Shown: positions 47,244 through 58,849, counted from the stretch's first letter. The stretch is DNA of 64,000 nt from Leptodontidium sp. MPI-SDFR-AT-0119 (GCA_020726505.1 JAHLEZ010000014.1:310001-374000); one strand, 5' to 3'. Program-made: numbers and translations. The notes: generated from the sequence alone by a model not told the origin.

Positions 47244-48317
47244 GCAAACACAATGAAATGTGATAAAGCGGTCTTATTAACTTCGTAACCCGTGTAGCTA
47301 GGGGCTACTCACTCTCGGGCGAGCAGCCTATTCAGCTCAATTCATACTAGCGCACACACCGATGGCTCCTTCGTCCACCCCCGGTTGCGAGTCCATGACG
47401 GTTTTGCTTGCCGCGATGCGAGTACCGCACTATTAATTATAATGAGTTATCGCGGTATAGTTCAAAAGAGCATCTGAACGGTCGATAAGCCTCACGTCCG
47501 AGTCTGGATCCTTACTATGATGACGTCTATTTGCAAACATGGGCCCAAGGCACCTTTCGACAATACTGGATCGTCCACAATATGGGAGCCTGGTCCGACC
47601 AGTTACCGGTCGAGATGTGAGTGAACATATAGAGTCGGCACACAGCGAGAGCGTAGTACGAAGACGACCGCACCAGCACTAGTTAGAATACGGTCGTGCA
47701 CCGCAATGAATTGACAGCTGTTAGTGAGGATGTGTTCGGTTGTCATTGGATGGCAAAATGAGAGAAGACATTCTGGACTGTTGCATGCCAGCCTGCTCCT
47801 GAGTGAATGTTCATTGGCATGCGGGCTGACAACATGCAGCCTGCAATGTTAGCTTCTGCGACGTTGCAAATGGCAGGAAAGATACCGCAACATGGATGCT
47901 CATGACGATGTTGCGAAACGAACCAGCTGCACAAATGTTTGATCGGATTAAGCCAGTTAAGAATGAATCCCATTCCCATATGGGGTGGAGGCAACAGTGA
48001 GACATACTGCACTCGGTCGCGATGCTCTCAAGGCTCACTTGAATCACTGGACGATAGCGATTCTGGGGAACCATAGCCGCCAGCCTCACGTCTGCATTGC
48101 TCGACCTGCCTGGATGGACACTTGGTCCAACAAACGGTCGGGGAACCTGCAGGCCAGTGCCACAGCGTTCGTTATCTTTGGATTAATTCCCACCTGCTCG
48201 TCCGTTGCTTGAACTCTTCCAAACTCATCATTCCATTCGGTATTTTCTTGTCGAACAATTCAAAGGACATCACCCTAGAATTTCTTGCCACTGGAACAAA
48301 CTTTCAAAGCTCACGAA
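47244..48317. other. Intergenic, no gene seen
   Basis: About 1.1 kb between tandem plus-strand genes. The short frames on both strands have no domains and no consistent splice sites. Confidence 0.4.
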
Positions 48318-50344
48318 ATGATGTGGGACGATACTCGTGCACAAGTTCTCGGTAGGTCTCTCCAGCCTGGCGGCATTCCATATCTTTCCACAACTGATTC
48401 CCAACAGCGAACCTCAAATTTCTCTACGGACCCGACGTCGAAGTCGTCACCCTTCGTGACGAACTGCATCAAGCAGTGGCCGTGAACTTCCATCCCCTCA
48501 ACAACACAACATGGACCAAGTACCTCCACGGCGAGCCGGCTGCATCATTTCATCAGGCTATGTGGAATTTACTCACAGAATCCGAAAGGGAAGTCGCAAA
48601 GTTTTTCTCGGTTAATGGGAATGCCGTTCCGTTCAAAGGGGACATGGCGCAGATCTTGAGTCTGGGTCGTGGGCAACGAGGAGATTCTAGTGCAGGGAGT
48701 AGTCTGCAGTCGGACTTTGTCTTCATTGCCACTCCAGGATCCACTGTGCCAAATGGCACTGTTCCTAAGGATCCAGTCGAGGAGGGCACTCCAGTCGAAG
48801 AATATACCACCCCGGAGCCTGCAGTCGAGGAGGACTATCCAGTCGAAGAATCTCCACCCCCGGCAGTCGAGGAGGACTCTCCAATCGAAGAATCTCCACC
48901 CCCGGCAGTCGAGGAGGACTCTCCAATCGAAGAATATCCCGCCCCGGTAGTCGAGGAGGACTCTCCAATCGAAGAATATCCCACCCCGGCACCTACAATC
49001 GAGGAGGCTATTTCAGAGCCTGTTGATGAGACACCTAGGGCTGTATCTCCAGAGCCAGGGGCTCTCTGTAATGAACCTGAGCCAGCCTCTGAGGAGATTG
49101 AGACATTTGACTTTGGTTGGCGTGGCTGGAGAACTTCCAAAAAAGATAAGAAGAAGCAGAAAGCAGTGCTTACATTTGACCTACCCGCGCTAGTACAGGA
49201 ATATCAAGTGGAGGATTTGGCTGAAGAACCTTCTGTTGAACTGGCAGTTCACCCTGTTGAAGCGGAAGAACACCCTGCTGAAGTGGAAGTCTATGCTGTT
49301 GAATGCACTGCTGAAGAATCCATACCAGTGGAAGTTTACTCTGTCGAATGTACCGTCGAAGAATCCCCAGCACCGGAGCCCGAGCCTGTCACGGAAGAGG
49401 ATTTGGGATGGGGTTCTTATATTACCAAGAAAAATAAGAAGGGAAAGAAAAGCAGCCAAGATCTTGTGGAGATAATTCAGGAACCAATTCCTGAACCTGA
49501 ACCAGTCGTCGAAGATGCATGGGGAATCTGGGGAGCTACGACCAAGAAGAGTAAGAAAAAGAAGAGAGGCGTTTGTTTTGAGAGCACAGACCCGGCAGAT
49601 GAAGCTCCAGCTCCAGCTCCATCTCCTGAACCCGAACCAGTCGTCGAAGATACATGGGAAACCTGGGGAGCTTCGACCAAGAAGAGCAAGAAAAACAAAG
49701 ACAGGGATATAGAGGTCCCCAGTGAGCTTGTACCCGAACCCGTGGTCGATGTTGATATCTGGGTACCTCCAATGGAGAAAGGAAAGAAAACGAGTTTCGT
49801 TCCAGAGCCTGAGCCAGATGAGTGGGCACAATTCTCGATATCAAAGAGGAGCAAGAAGGGCAAAAAGGGGGTGCCTGGGATGCCGCTGGGAGAAGAATCT
49901 TCAACTGCCAAGGAGCCAAGTGCGGAAGTACTCGAGGTGCCACCTGCACCAGAACCTGTAAAGCACTCTGCCGTAGCTCCTCAAGCAACTTCCACAGGGA
50001 CCGCTCCCCACGCTATTCAACCGCCGGCCCCACGAAGCGGCCAAACAGTCGTATTCACGGTCCAATTCCCAGACGAGATCGACACAAAACCTCTGCAAGC
50101 GATGATCACCCTTGCAGACAATACGCGCGCAGCGATTTTCGATGCCGTTCGTTCGTACCTCCATTCCAAGAGCTTGTCGACGTGTAGGCGGAGCCTGCAA
50201 AGGCTGGAGATCAAATCCGGTGCTGGCAAGAATGGTGACGTGGATTTGTCTACGCTCGAAGAGACGATGTGGCCGGAATATCTCGAATACTTTCGCCAAT
50301 ACACACGGCTTCCGGAACTGACCGTTGATTGTTTCTGTGATTAA
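48318..50344 (+). CDS. Acidic repeat protein with WG/GW-lysine modules, unknown function
   Basis: The exons are 48318-48351 and 48408-50344 (56 bp intron with CTGAT branch), giving 656 residues; a further 5' exon cannot be excluded. After a folded-looking N-terminus (NLKFLYGPDVEVVTLRDEL) comes a tandem AVEEDSPIEESPPP-type array. Then come about six modules of Trp-Gly or Gly-Trp next to a lysine cluster: FGWRGWRTSKKDKKKQK, LGWGSYITKKNKKGKK, AWGIWGATTKKSKKKK, TWETWGASTKKSKKNK, DIWVPPMEKGKK and EWAQFSISKRSKKGKK. They are spaced by acidic EPEPVVE linkers. The last 100 residues (VVFTVQFPDEIDTKPLQAMITL...) look folded. Most of the chain is disordered and charged. I do not recognise the family. WG/GW repeats recall Argonaute-binding hooks, but that is only an analogy. 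Confidence 0.75.
48822..48990 (+). repeat. In-frame 42 bp tandem repeats
   Basis: A unit starting GCAGTCGAGGAGGACTCTCC repeats about four times in the repeat-protein gene. Each unit encodes 14 residues (AVEEDSPIEESPPP and variants). The copies are nearly identical at DNA level, so expansion is recent. Confidence 0.85.
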
Positions 50345-50840
50345 GAAAGGTGCTGGGTGATTGTTTGAATTCCTTGTTTAGCCCTTTTTTTTTGTTCTAT
50401 TAGTATGTGATTCTGCGATGAGGATGGGGGGAGGTCTAAAGAATTTTTGTTTGTCTGTATAGGCTGTTGGAAGATATGGGAAATACACACAGGATCTCTC
50501 ATGACACGATCCTTTACGAAATTATCTCTCACGATTAGCTTCAAATGATATCAGCTTTGAAAGAATACAGACCAAATATTCGCGAGTCCGGACGGTTGAG
50601 CGCATGGCGGCTCATGCCTCAACCTGTTCTCTGTGTGGCGATTCTCCTTTGATGCTGGTAGTTTTATCGGAAAACGTGGACTACTCGTGCTCCACGCTAA
50701 GTACACTATAATGATGAAATTTAAGTGCCTCGTCATAACTACGCTTGTCGGGAATGGACTGTGACCGTATATAAGGCTGATGCCAGTGCTTTCGTCTATC
50801 TGCGGGCAAATTCTACTGTAAACACATGATGGGCAGATCA
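50345..50840. other. Intergenic/3' relic zone
   Basis: Downstream of the repeat gene and at the far end of the regulator relic. The minus frame at 50551-50841 may include its last coding remnants, but I cannot align it. Confidence 0.35.
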
Positions 50841-52236
50841 CGAAGTAACGCTAAGAGAGCATAGACCCTTATATGAGCTGTCGTATATAATGTAGTGAAC
50901 TCAGTTGAGTAGTTGACGAGCAGAGAGATCCGCGAGCCAGTATATCATGTCCTTGTTTGTAGAGTCTCCCCAAGTTAGAAATGGGAGGGAGTATATGATG
51001 TGTTTAATTCCACTACGCAGCAAATGATATTCGGCGATGATGTCGCTTTTCGAAAATTAGACTGGCACCCCGACAGCTTGGAGAGAATATGGCGCCACTT
51101 GGGTAGATCATTACTACTTACTGAATAAGGAGATGCTGTAAAGTGGTTGATGCCATATGGACCATTCTTCAAGCCGGCAATGGCCGAACCAAATAGCTAT
51201 AATATAGCGTAGCAAGATAGAGAGCTTGTGCTATTCTGATGTTGCCATTGAAGGATGACGGCCAAAGGGCAATAAATATCTTCAGCACAGAGGAAATATA
51301 TTCAACGCCTGGCTGCCATGGTGTAGTGTGATCAGAAGGTTGCTCGCGGGCTACCTGTATCAACAGTGCATTCCAGCACTCCCTCCAGTACCCCATGGAG
51401 GAAGTCATTGGACTCAATTCTATCAAGAATTGGGTGCTGGGGGTTGAGGTGGGTAAAATAACTATCCACGAGATCTTGAGCGATATGTATGTTGACCTGC
51501 GACAACTCTAGGAGCGAAAAGGAGCAAGGCTCAAGTGAAATGGCATAGGAAATGTGTCGCTTTGATTCAATTCTGAGAAAGATAGCTTTTTGGAAGTTTC
51601 TCAGCAGTGAAGCCACGGGAGGCATTTGTAGGAGGTTTCCAGTCGTCCTTGAATGCCCAATGGGGATTGTGAGAGCCTGTTCGACATTGTAGCTGGTGCT
51701 CTCATCGAGCCTCCCCGTGCTAGGCGTAGCGTGAAAGATTGTATTAGGAGAAAAAGGATCTTGAGAGGCAAGGTTGGGTGTCCGGATAAGAGGAGGAGAG
51801 AGAACATTCTCAATACCAAGGCCCGAAGTGTCCTGAGGGCTGGTTCAAACCGACAGACTTTTAACTATTGGCTCAATGAGTGACTCGACGCGCTGCAAAC
51901 GCCGCTCAAAGGATCCATCTGGTGCGTCTTCTTGTCTACAGAGAAAGTTAGATGAGATTGCCAACAATATCGAAATCACGCTCTCGTGACAAGACGTGCT
52001 GTGACTAGCTCACTGACCTGGGGACATTTTCAGGTTCTCTGTATGTGCATTCTACTCATGCCTCTAGACACAGAGAACAGACCGGCTTTTCGCCATTGCA
52101 CTTTCGCTTCTGCTGGAACTCGAGCCAATATTTGAAGCGGGAGAGGGGAAGATAGAGACAGATTACCATTTGTGGCAGTAATTGCAAGCCAAAGCAGCTC
52201 GCTTGCGAGAACTGTCAGGCGGATGGGATGCTCCAT
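50841..52236 (-). pseudogene. Zn2Cys6 transcription factor relic
   Basis: On the minus strand the piece SRKRAALACNYCHK (about 52220-52176) and QKRKCNGEKPVCSLCLEA, TGA, VECTY (about 52100-52045) together give a C-x2-C-x6-C-x6-C-x2-C-x6-C cluster. The split between them lacks a proper donor. A following stretch FERRLQRVESLIEP is the usual coiled-coil linker. DLVDSYFTHLNPQHPILDRIE, AQALYLATLYYSYLVRPLPA, SDIIAEYHLLRSGI and WLADLSARQLLN trace the fungal regulatory middle domain down to about 50900. Stops interrupt it at 52056-52058, 51845-51847 and 51169-51171, with frameshifts near 51390 and 51050. The gene was a full-length regulator and is now dead. It is divergent from the sulfite oxidase-like gene, so it may once have controlled that cluster. 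Confidence 0.8.
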
Positions 52237-52756
52237 GCCGCCGCTTGTCTTCCATTACTTACTGCACTTCATTTGCGAGTAAAGTCAACAGCTGGCGGAG
52301 AAGTTGGGAAAGTCTGAAAGACGTGACGGGAGCGAAAGGGAGGGGAGATCAGCGGCATCGGCGGATGCGCTACCGTATCCCACTATTGCCCACATCCTTG
52401 CGTACTGACTGCACCAAGCTGTATGAAGTTAAAAGGCTGAGCTAGAACAAGCAAACAAAAGTACCAGAGCGGAAAGGGGGAGACAACGCACCCGCTCGCT
52501 TCTCGCTTCACAGTTGTCGCTTGAACGGATGGGATGACAGCAGGACAAGCACCAGCCCGAACTCGCAAAGATGCGACAAACGATAACATAAACTGCAAGC
52601 AGCAAGAATCTCCCTGAAGCTGCGAAGCGCCTGTTAATCGTTGAGGCGGTCTTGCTAACCAGTCGCATAGGGAGTTCTGTAATCTCCCTTACCAACCTCC
52701 GTCCTCTGCTTTCTAACTCCTCCTTTTCACTCTCCTTTCCGTTAGTGGCAACAACC
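52237..52756. promoter_or_regulatory. Promoter region of sulfite oxidase-like gene
   Basis: About 520 bp between the dead regulator and the plus-strand molybdoenzyme. It ends with a CT-rich tract (52680-52745) just upstream of the ATG. A CGG triplet occurs at about 52209 but no clear paired CGG site was defined. Confidence 0.35.
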
Positions 52757-53812
52757 ATGAGTAACGAGCTGTCTTCCCTCTATCAAAGCCCGCCTCCGGA
52801 GGGACAAGAGCGAAAAGCATGTACCGCAATTAGCCCCGAGGGGTTCTACATCCGGCATCCACCCCCTCCTCACCAGCTACAATCCTTCATTACTCCGGAT
52901 GATCAATTGTTCCACACAATCCACATGGGCGCCGCAGTCATCAATCCTGACAAATGGATGCTAGTCATAGATGGCCTCGTTAATCACCCATGCTCAATAT
53001 CGCTCGAGCAACTCCGTCGATTCCCAAAGATAACGGTGACTGCATTCCACGAGTGCTACGGCAGTCCAATCAAGCCCGCGATAGAGAACGTATGGCGTAT
53101 AGGCAATGTGAACTGGTCCGGCGTGAGATTAAGCACACTGCTTGATCTCACTGGTCCATTGCCCGAAGCAAAATATGTGTGGTCTGAAGGTCTTGATTCT
53201 GGAGTTTTCAATGGCGTGGAGGCCGACCGGTACTTGAAAGATCTGCCGTTGGATAAAGCACTCATGTCGGAGGTATTAGTAGCATATGAGATGAATGGAA
53301 ACCTTCTGAGCAAAGAGAGGGGTGGACCGGTGCGACTGGTCGTGCCTGGCTGGTTTGGCACTAACAGTACTAAGTGGTTGAGTAAGTTGTCTTTGCAGAC
53401 TGGACGGGCACAAGGGCCATACACAACCGTCTTTTACAATGCGATCGATCCGGAAGATTCAAAGAGAGGCTTGAAGCCAGTATGGGAGGTTCAGCCGAAC
53501 TCTTTGATTGTAAATCCACCGCCAGGGACTGAGGTTTTGGGGGAGAATATCAGCGTCGAAGGCTGGGCGTGGAGTCATGATGGGATCCGAAGTGTGGTTG
53601 TGGGCTTCGACGATGGGAAGTCATGGGTGGAAGCGGAAGTCTCTCTGAGGAAGGACTTTAGCTGGCAAAGTTTTACTGTCACTATTGATGTTCCGACTGG
53701 TCTAAGAGGTAATTGTGTACTTGTTGCTCGAGCAACATCCATTTCTGGGAAAACTCAAGCCAGCTCTATGAGACGCAACCATGTGCACAGAGTTATGGTC
53801 AACATATTGTAA
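52757..53812 (+). CDS. Sulfite oxidase-like molybdenum enzyme (no heme domain)
   Basis: A single exon of 351 residues from the Met at 52757 (MSNELSSLYQ); the frame is open upstream but without an ATG. The SUOX molybdopterin-binding domain is seen in GFYIRHPPPP, WMLVIDGLVNHP, FHECYGSP with Cys100 as the likely Mo ligand, RIGNVNWSGVRL, and VRLVVPGWFGTNSTKWLSKL. The C-terminal dimerisation domain runs from LGENISVEGWAWS to the end. There is no cytochrome b5 domain, so it resembles plant-type or fungal sulfite oxidase-like proteins, or sulfane/dehydrogenase relatives. Family members oxidise sulfite to sulfate. A typical peroxisomal tail is absent (ends MVNIL). It sits inside a mostly broken island and is intact. 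Confidence 0.87.
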   Translation: MSNELSSLYQSPPPEGQERKACTAISPEGFYIRHPPPPHQLQSFITPDDQLFHTIHMGAAVINPDKWMLVIDGLVNHPCSISLEQLRRFPKITVTAFHECYGSPIKPAIENVWRIGNVNWSGVRLSTLLDLTGPLPEAKYVWSEGLDSGVFNGVEADRYLKDLPLDKALMSEVLVAYEMNGNLLSKERGGPVRLVVPGWFGTNSTKWLSKLSLQTGRAQGPYTTVFYNAIDPEDSKRGLKPVWEVQPNSLIVNPPPGTEVLGENISVEGWAWSHDGIRSVVVGFDDGKSWVEAEVSLRKDFSWQSFTVTIDVPTGLRGNCVLVARATSISGKTQASSMRRNHVHRVMVNIL

Positions 53813-54059
53813 TTCCCACTGTTAATTGGAATCATCTTAGCCTGAGTAACTTGGACAAATGTGAACATCAAATGAGGAAAGGAAAATGGTGATATTCTAT
53901 CGGTGAAAAATGTCTAGAGATTCTCAATCTTACAATCAGATCACCTATCTCTGCAATAGAACATGAACTCGTCCCTACAAAACCCTGGTAGAGACCCGCA
54001 TTTACACGCTACTGTCCCCCTGATCCTGCACCTCCCTTGCCGGCGACATCAAATCAAGC

Positions 54060-56248
54060 CACTGCATCACTGCCGACTAGTATATCTATAACTCGAGATT
54101 CTCCAGCCGGTACGTGGATTTTTGAAAACCTGCTAATGACTTCACGACCTGTGGACGTCCGAGGCGCCCAATATCAGCAGAGGATGAGAGGTATAGTTGC
54201 ACTACCTCACTACCATCACAAGGACCTGTATTCATAACCTCCACACTCACTTCCGCTTGTGTAGTACCATCGACTGAGATATACCAAGCGTGTACAATGG
54301 TGTTGGTTTGGTCCGCCTAGGCATGGAGATAGCACATGCGGACTGGAGAATGACAACTGTTTTGGGATTGGCAGCGCAGACGGCGGAGACAAGTTCATCT
54401 GTGCGGCCAGGAAGTGAAAGGGAAGTTCGATCGGATCCTTCACGCTCGGTGTCGTTGTTGTGGCCAACTACTAAAATGGCTACATTGGCTTCCTCACCTG
54501 CTCGGACAGCATCTCTTAGCAGTTGGTCTTCATCCGTTTTCAACAAGAGACTAACTAATACCCCTGAAATTCGGTGGAAGAGGGTGTTGTCGTGTGCCCG
54601 AGTGGGTGGCGGAACAACAACATTGTCGACTCGGAAATCGTAAGAACGATCCTTTTCCAGATGCATCTCGGCAAAGCTTCAACACTGCCCAATTCATGAA
54701 GTTCCCGCTCATTTGAGTCCAATTGGTATTGTCCAAGACCAAATTGTCGTCGGTGAAGAATTTGACTTTGCCAGTGTAGGATAGACTCAGTTGGTAGGTG
54801 CTAGATGTGGTAGGCTGGAAGACACCTCGTGCTCGGTAACAAAATTGCCTCCCGCGAAGAGCTTCGGGGGTATCACCATCGCTCATCAAATATACCATCC
54901 AACCCTGCCAATTTGTGGTGGCAATAGCGGGGCCATGGAAATCAACTCCTTCGTAGAAGTCGACGTCAACACCATTGGCTTTGTTGTTAGGTGTTTTGAT
55001 GATGCTCCCCATCAGCGGGGCCTGGAGGTAGGTGAAGATACCGCGATCGTAGGATATTTCTATGTCCGGATGTAGTGATTTGCGGCTTCACAAATGGAGT
55101 CATAAGGTGTTGTGACGTAGTATGGATTGACAATGGCATTCCCTGTTCCACCCGTTGTCGGGCTATTCGCGTTTAGTCCAATTATGGCCAATCGTGGGAT
55201 GGTCGTTGGCTCAAGGGGCACGAGTCCGCTGTTGTTCTTGAGTAGCACGATCCCACTGGTGGCAACCTGCCTTGCGGTTGCACGGAACTCTTCCTTGCCC
55301 ATAGGCTCTTCTGCCTCATGGATTCTCCTATTGACTTCAGCATCGGTCTTTTCTTGTGTTGAAACACCATTTGGTAACCCCGACAGTAAGCCTGAGCGAG
55401 CAAGGGTGCGAAGTAGATACTTTACCGCCGGATCTACATCGTCTTTCTCAGACACGGCTCCCGAACGGACTGCTTCTAAGAGAGCAAGACCACAACTGAT
55501 TGGGGGGCTGGGCATTTCAAGGTTTATGCCAGCACGAATGCTTTTGACAGTCTCGTTGAGCCCACCCCAGTCGTTCATAATAATTCCATTAAATCCCCAA
55601 TCTTCGCGGAGAATATCCGTGACAAGAAACTTGCTGGTGTCTGCATGCTCTCCATTGATCTTGGGATAGGCAGTCATCGCAGTCCAAGGGTCCGCCTTGG
55701 GAGCTATCTGGAATGGCTGCAAGTACAGCTCTCGTAGGATCTGCTCGTCTATCTGCTCATCCATGTTGAATCGCCTCGTCTCCATATCGTTCGCGAGGTA
55801 GTGCTCCATGAAAGCGTCGACTCCCTGGCTTTGTACACCTTTAATGTAACTTGTCGCCATCGTGCCTGTGAGGAATGGGTCTTCGCCGAAATTTTCGAAG
55901 TTGCGACCACCAAAAGGCGATCTTGAAAGATTCATGGTTGGGGCCAACAAAACATGCGATCGTTTACTTTTCGTTTCCGCTCCAAGAACACGCTCGATCC
56001 TATCCACCAGCTTTGGGTCGAATGTTGCTGCAAGAGAGATGCCGCACGGGATGTGGGTTGTATGCGATCCATCGGTTCACTTGGCGCCTCGAACACCAGC
56101 TGGTCCATCTGTGGTTTTGAGACTTTGTATTCCGAGCCTGTCAACGTTGCATGTCTCCCACATATTCTTGCCCGGAAAGGAGGAGGCATTTCTCGTCAAG
56201 AGTGGGCTCGCTTAGAATCTGCTCAACATTTAACGAATGGTCGATCAT
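54060..56248 (-). pseudogene. GH3 beta-glucosidase relic with internal deletion
   Basis: It begins with MIDHSLNVEQILSEPTLDEKCLLLSGQ at 56248, then needs a frameshift near 56170 to read MWETCNVDRLGIQSLKTTDGPAGVRG. TGA at 56087-56089 replaces an expected Trp. The frame then runs 56007-55060 with FGGRNFENFGEDP, VMTAY-like MTAYPKINGEHAD and GIIMNDWGG, whose Asp is the family nucleophile. The usual KH substrate motif reads EHYLAND. More frameshifts lie near 55070 and 54690. PA14-like (YLMSDGD, FCYRARGVF) and C-terminal GH3 parts (VGHNNDTEREG) follow. From IVHAWY the sequence jumps straight to ISVDGTTQAEVSVEVMNTG, the FnIII-like tail, so roughly 100-150 residues are missing. Intact relatives cleave beta-glucosides outside or inside the cell. 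Confidence 0.88.
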
Positions 56249-56917
56249 ATTGACTGAGTGGCAGGGGCCCAAAGGAGATCTCGAGTTGAAGAACAACAGC
56301 GGAGAGATTGAAACTGTTCTCGTCTCTTGTATGGACTTGTGGAAAGAGGCTTCTTCAGAGGTAACAGTCTTCCAGAAATTCAGCAAGCTGTTTGCTCCCA
56401 AGTCGAATTGGCTTAATATTGATCAATTAACTTGGACTAAAGCAGGTAGCTGGCAGGACGTCGGAAATAGAGGGTGACAATATGGCGGCGGCTGGCTGAG
56501 GTGGAATAGGTGGAGAGTGCATCCCGTATCACAGCGGCAGCGGTGGAAGGCCATACCACCTGCTCATGTGGGGTTTCTTGCCAGCGCCCGCCATGTGCCA
56601 ATCTATCTCCCGGACTTCAATTTGAACACGACAAAGGGAAATAGTATCTTCGACAATATTATTTCGACCATCTTTCTCCACTAACACTTGCACCTTTGCC
56701 GTTTTCTGATAGCAAAATTTCGATCATTACGCCAGCTGTGAGTTTTTGTCACGTAATCCAGTGAGGGGTATTTCGGACTTCAAATTGCCGACAGCATCTG
56801 TCTTTGGCTGCATTTGATTTTGTCTTCTTCTTTACTTTGTACACGATCAGTCGCTCAAAGCTACAAGGTCTTCCCGTCTCTCCAGACAGTCGCAGCAATA
56901 TCGCAGCAGCATTCAGA
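56249..56917. other. Divergent intergenic between GH3 relic and nitrilase
   Basis: Contains the 5' side of the GH3 relic and the promoter of the nitrilase. The frame open upstream of the nitrilase Met (from 56804) is hydrophobic but lacks a family motif and is more likely leader sequence. Confidence 0.4.
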
Positions 56918-57985
56918 ATGGCCCAACAAATTCGCGTTGCTGCATGCCACCTCTCGCCTGTCTTTCTTTCCGCTAAAGGAACGACCCAGAAAGCTGTTTC
57001 TTTCACACAACAAGCTGCCAAGAATAAAGCAAACTTGGTAGTTTTTCCTGAAACATTTATCCCGGCCTTCCCAATCTGGAGTTCGTTACGTGCCCCGACC
57101 GAGAACCACAGCCTCTTCCAAAGAATGGCTCAACAGTCAGTTTACGTCGACGGCCCAGAGATTGACGCAATTCGAGCAACGGCCCAAAAGTCGAATGTCA
57201 TCATTAGCATCGGCATTTCAGAAAGGGTTCGCTATAGTTCGGCATGTCTTTACAATAGCAACATCATCGTCGGTTCAGATGGCAAAATCATAGTCCACCA
57301 TCGAAAGTTAATGCCAACGTTCTTCGAGAAGTTGACATGGAGTCCGGGTGATGGATTTGGGCTACGGGTTGCAGAAACGGCTTTTGGAAAGATTGGAAAT
57401 CTGATCTGTGGCGAGAATACAAATCCACTGGCACGCTATTCGCTTATGGCACAAGGAGAACAGCTACACATCTCGACTTGGCCTGCCATATGGCCGACGA
57501 GAGTTCCTACTGTTGACGGACAGAATGGGAAATCTCCACCCAACTATGATAATATCGCGGCGAATCGAACAAGAGCCGCTGCTCACTGCTTTGAAGCTAA
57601 GTGCTTTGGGGTGCTCTGCTCTGGTCGTTTAGATAACGAGGCCATAGAGATCATATCAGCAGATGCAGCCGACCCACCTCATGTTCGTAGTGTATTGGAA
57701 ACGGCACCGGCAGCAGCAACTATGTTCTTGGATCCAAATGGTGCCTTGCTGCCGGGATACACGATTGATAGCACGGGCAGGAAGCAAGAGAAGGAATATT
57801 TGCAGAAAGAAGAGGATATTCTGTATGCTGATATGAATCTGGCAGATTGCATGGAAGGAAAACAGTACCATGATGTTGTTGGGGGGTATCAAAGGTTAGA
57901 TGTGTTTGAACTCAAGGTGAATCGGGCTCGTAGAGAGCCAGCAATATTCGTGGATGAACAAACCAGTGTGGCTAGGGACGAATAG
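56918..57985 (+). CDS. Nitrilase (aliphatic nitrilase/cyanide hydratase branch)
   Basis: A single exon of 355 residues from MAQQIRVAACHLSP. The Glu-Lys-Cys triad is visible: FPETF (Glu45), HHRKLMPT (Lys130) and NLICGENTN (Cys164). WSPGDGFGLR, ISTWPAIWP and FEAKCFGVLCSG are typical of the true nitrilase branch. An in-frame upstream ATG at 56804 would add 38 residues of hydrophobic sequence; I chose the inner Met because it matches the family's start. Members turn nitriles into carboxylic acids plus ammonia, or cyanide into formamide; the sequence does not decide between them. It is divergent from the GH3 relic. Confidence 0.9.
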   Translation: MAQQIRVAACHLSPVFLSAKGTTQKAVSFTQQAAKNKANLVVFPETFIPAFPIWSSLRAPTENHSLFQRMAQQSVYVDGPEIDAIRATAQKSNVIISIGISERVRYSSACLYNSNIIVGSDGKIIVHHRKLMPTFFEKLTWSPGDGFGLRVAETAFGKIGNLICGENTNPLARYSLMAQGEQLHISTWPAIWPTRVPTVDGQNGKSPPNYDNIAANRTRAAAHCFEAKCFGVLCSGRLDNEAIEIISADAADPPHVRSVLETAPAAATMFLDPNGALLPGYTIDSTGRKQEKEYLQKEEDILYADMNLADCMEGKQYHDVVGGYQRLDVFELKVNRARREPAIFVDEQTSVARDE

Positions 57986-58849
57986 AACCAAAAGCGAGCA
58001 GATCTAGGTGACATGTAGGCGCCGGAATTTAAATGGATTGAAACTGCCACTCAAAAACTGTAGCCATGGTGCAAGTCTCAAAGAATGGAGCACTACGATT
58101 TTGATAAGGTTTTCGTTTCTTACTCAACTATTAACAGCATTGCATACTTTAAATCAAATCCCTCATTCACTTGCCTATCTCTCACTCTACATCTCAAAAT
58201 GATTATCGATAGAAATCCGAAGACAGCCATTTAGTAACCATGAACAATATCAAAATGTAATGTTTAGAACTCATTGTTAAGATTTACTTCTGAAATTCTC
58301 TTTTTCACAAAGTAGAAACGTAAACATGTCCAAGCTGCAGTTCTCCACGCACTAGATATCGCAGCCAAGATGATTTGCATGGACCTTCAGGCCCTCTGAA
58401 CAATTTAGTCATGTTGATCGGATTTGATTGTGAATAGTGTGCTGTTGATACGCTGTCGGTTGACTGACTGACAGCGGCGGCAACCGAGCCGCCACCACGC
58501 ACATTTGATATCTCACCTTCCGCCATCCCGTCTCTACGTGGGCCAGACTCCGGCTCTGGCACTGCCAATACAGCCAGACATGTCCCAGTCCAGCCAAGAT
58601 CCTGCTCACACAAGCGAGGTGAAGTAGGGAATAAACTAGTGAACTTTTCCGCACCCCACTATGCTCACAGATGAACAAGCCTGCGTTGATGGTATCTTTA
58701 TCTTTGCCCCCCAACATCCCTCTTAGTATGGAGGTTGTGGAGAATTGTGGCTTGAAGGCATTGAAGACTAGCATCTCCACCATTAACTCCAGCTCTTATC
58801 ACGAACCGTGCTCACTTGTGTGACTACCACTGCCAATTCTTAGTATCGG
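57986..58849. other. Intergenic, no certain gene
   Basis: Nitrilase 3' flank and the lost 5' part of the transporter. An ATG at about 58577 (MSQSSQDPAHTSEVK, then stop) might be the old transporter start, but this is uncertain. The minus frame at 58409-58783 has no domain. Confidence 0.35.

Noticed and set aside
49190..49988. Long minus-strand ORFs opposite the repeat-protein gene
   Set aside because: They mirror the repetitive coding strand; their Ser/Phe/Leu-rich translations have no family features.
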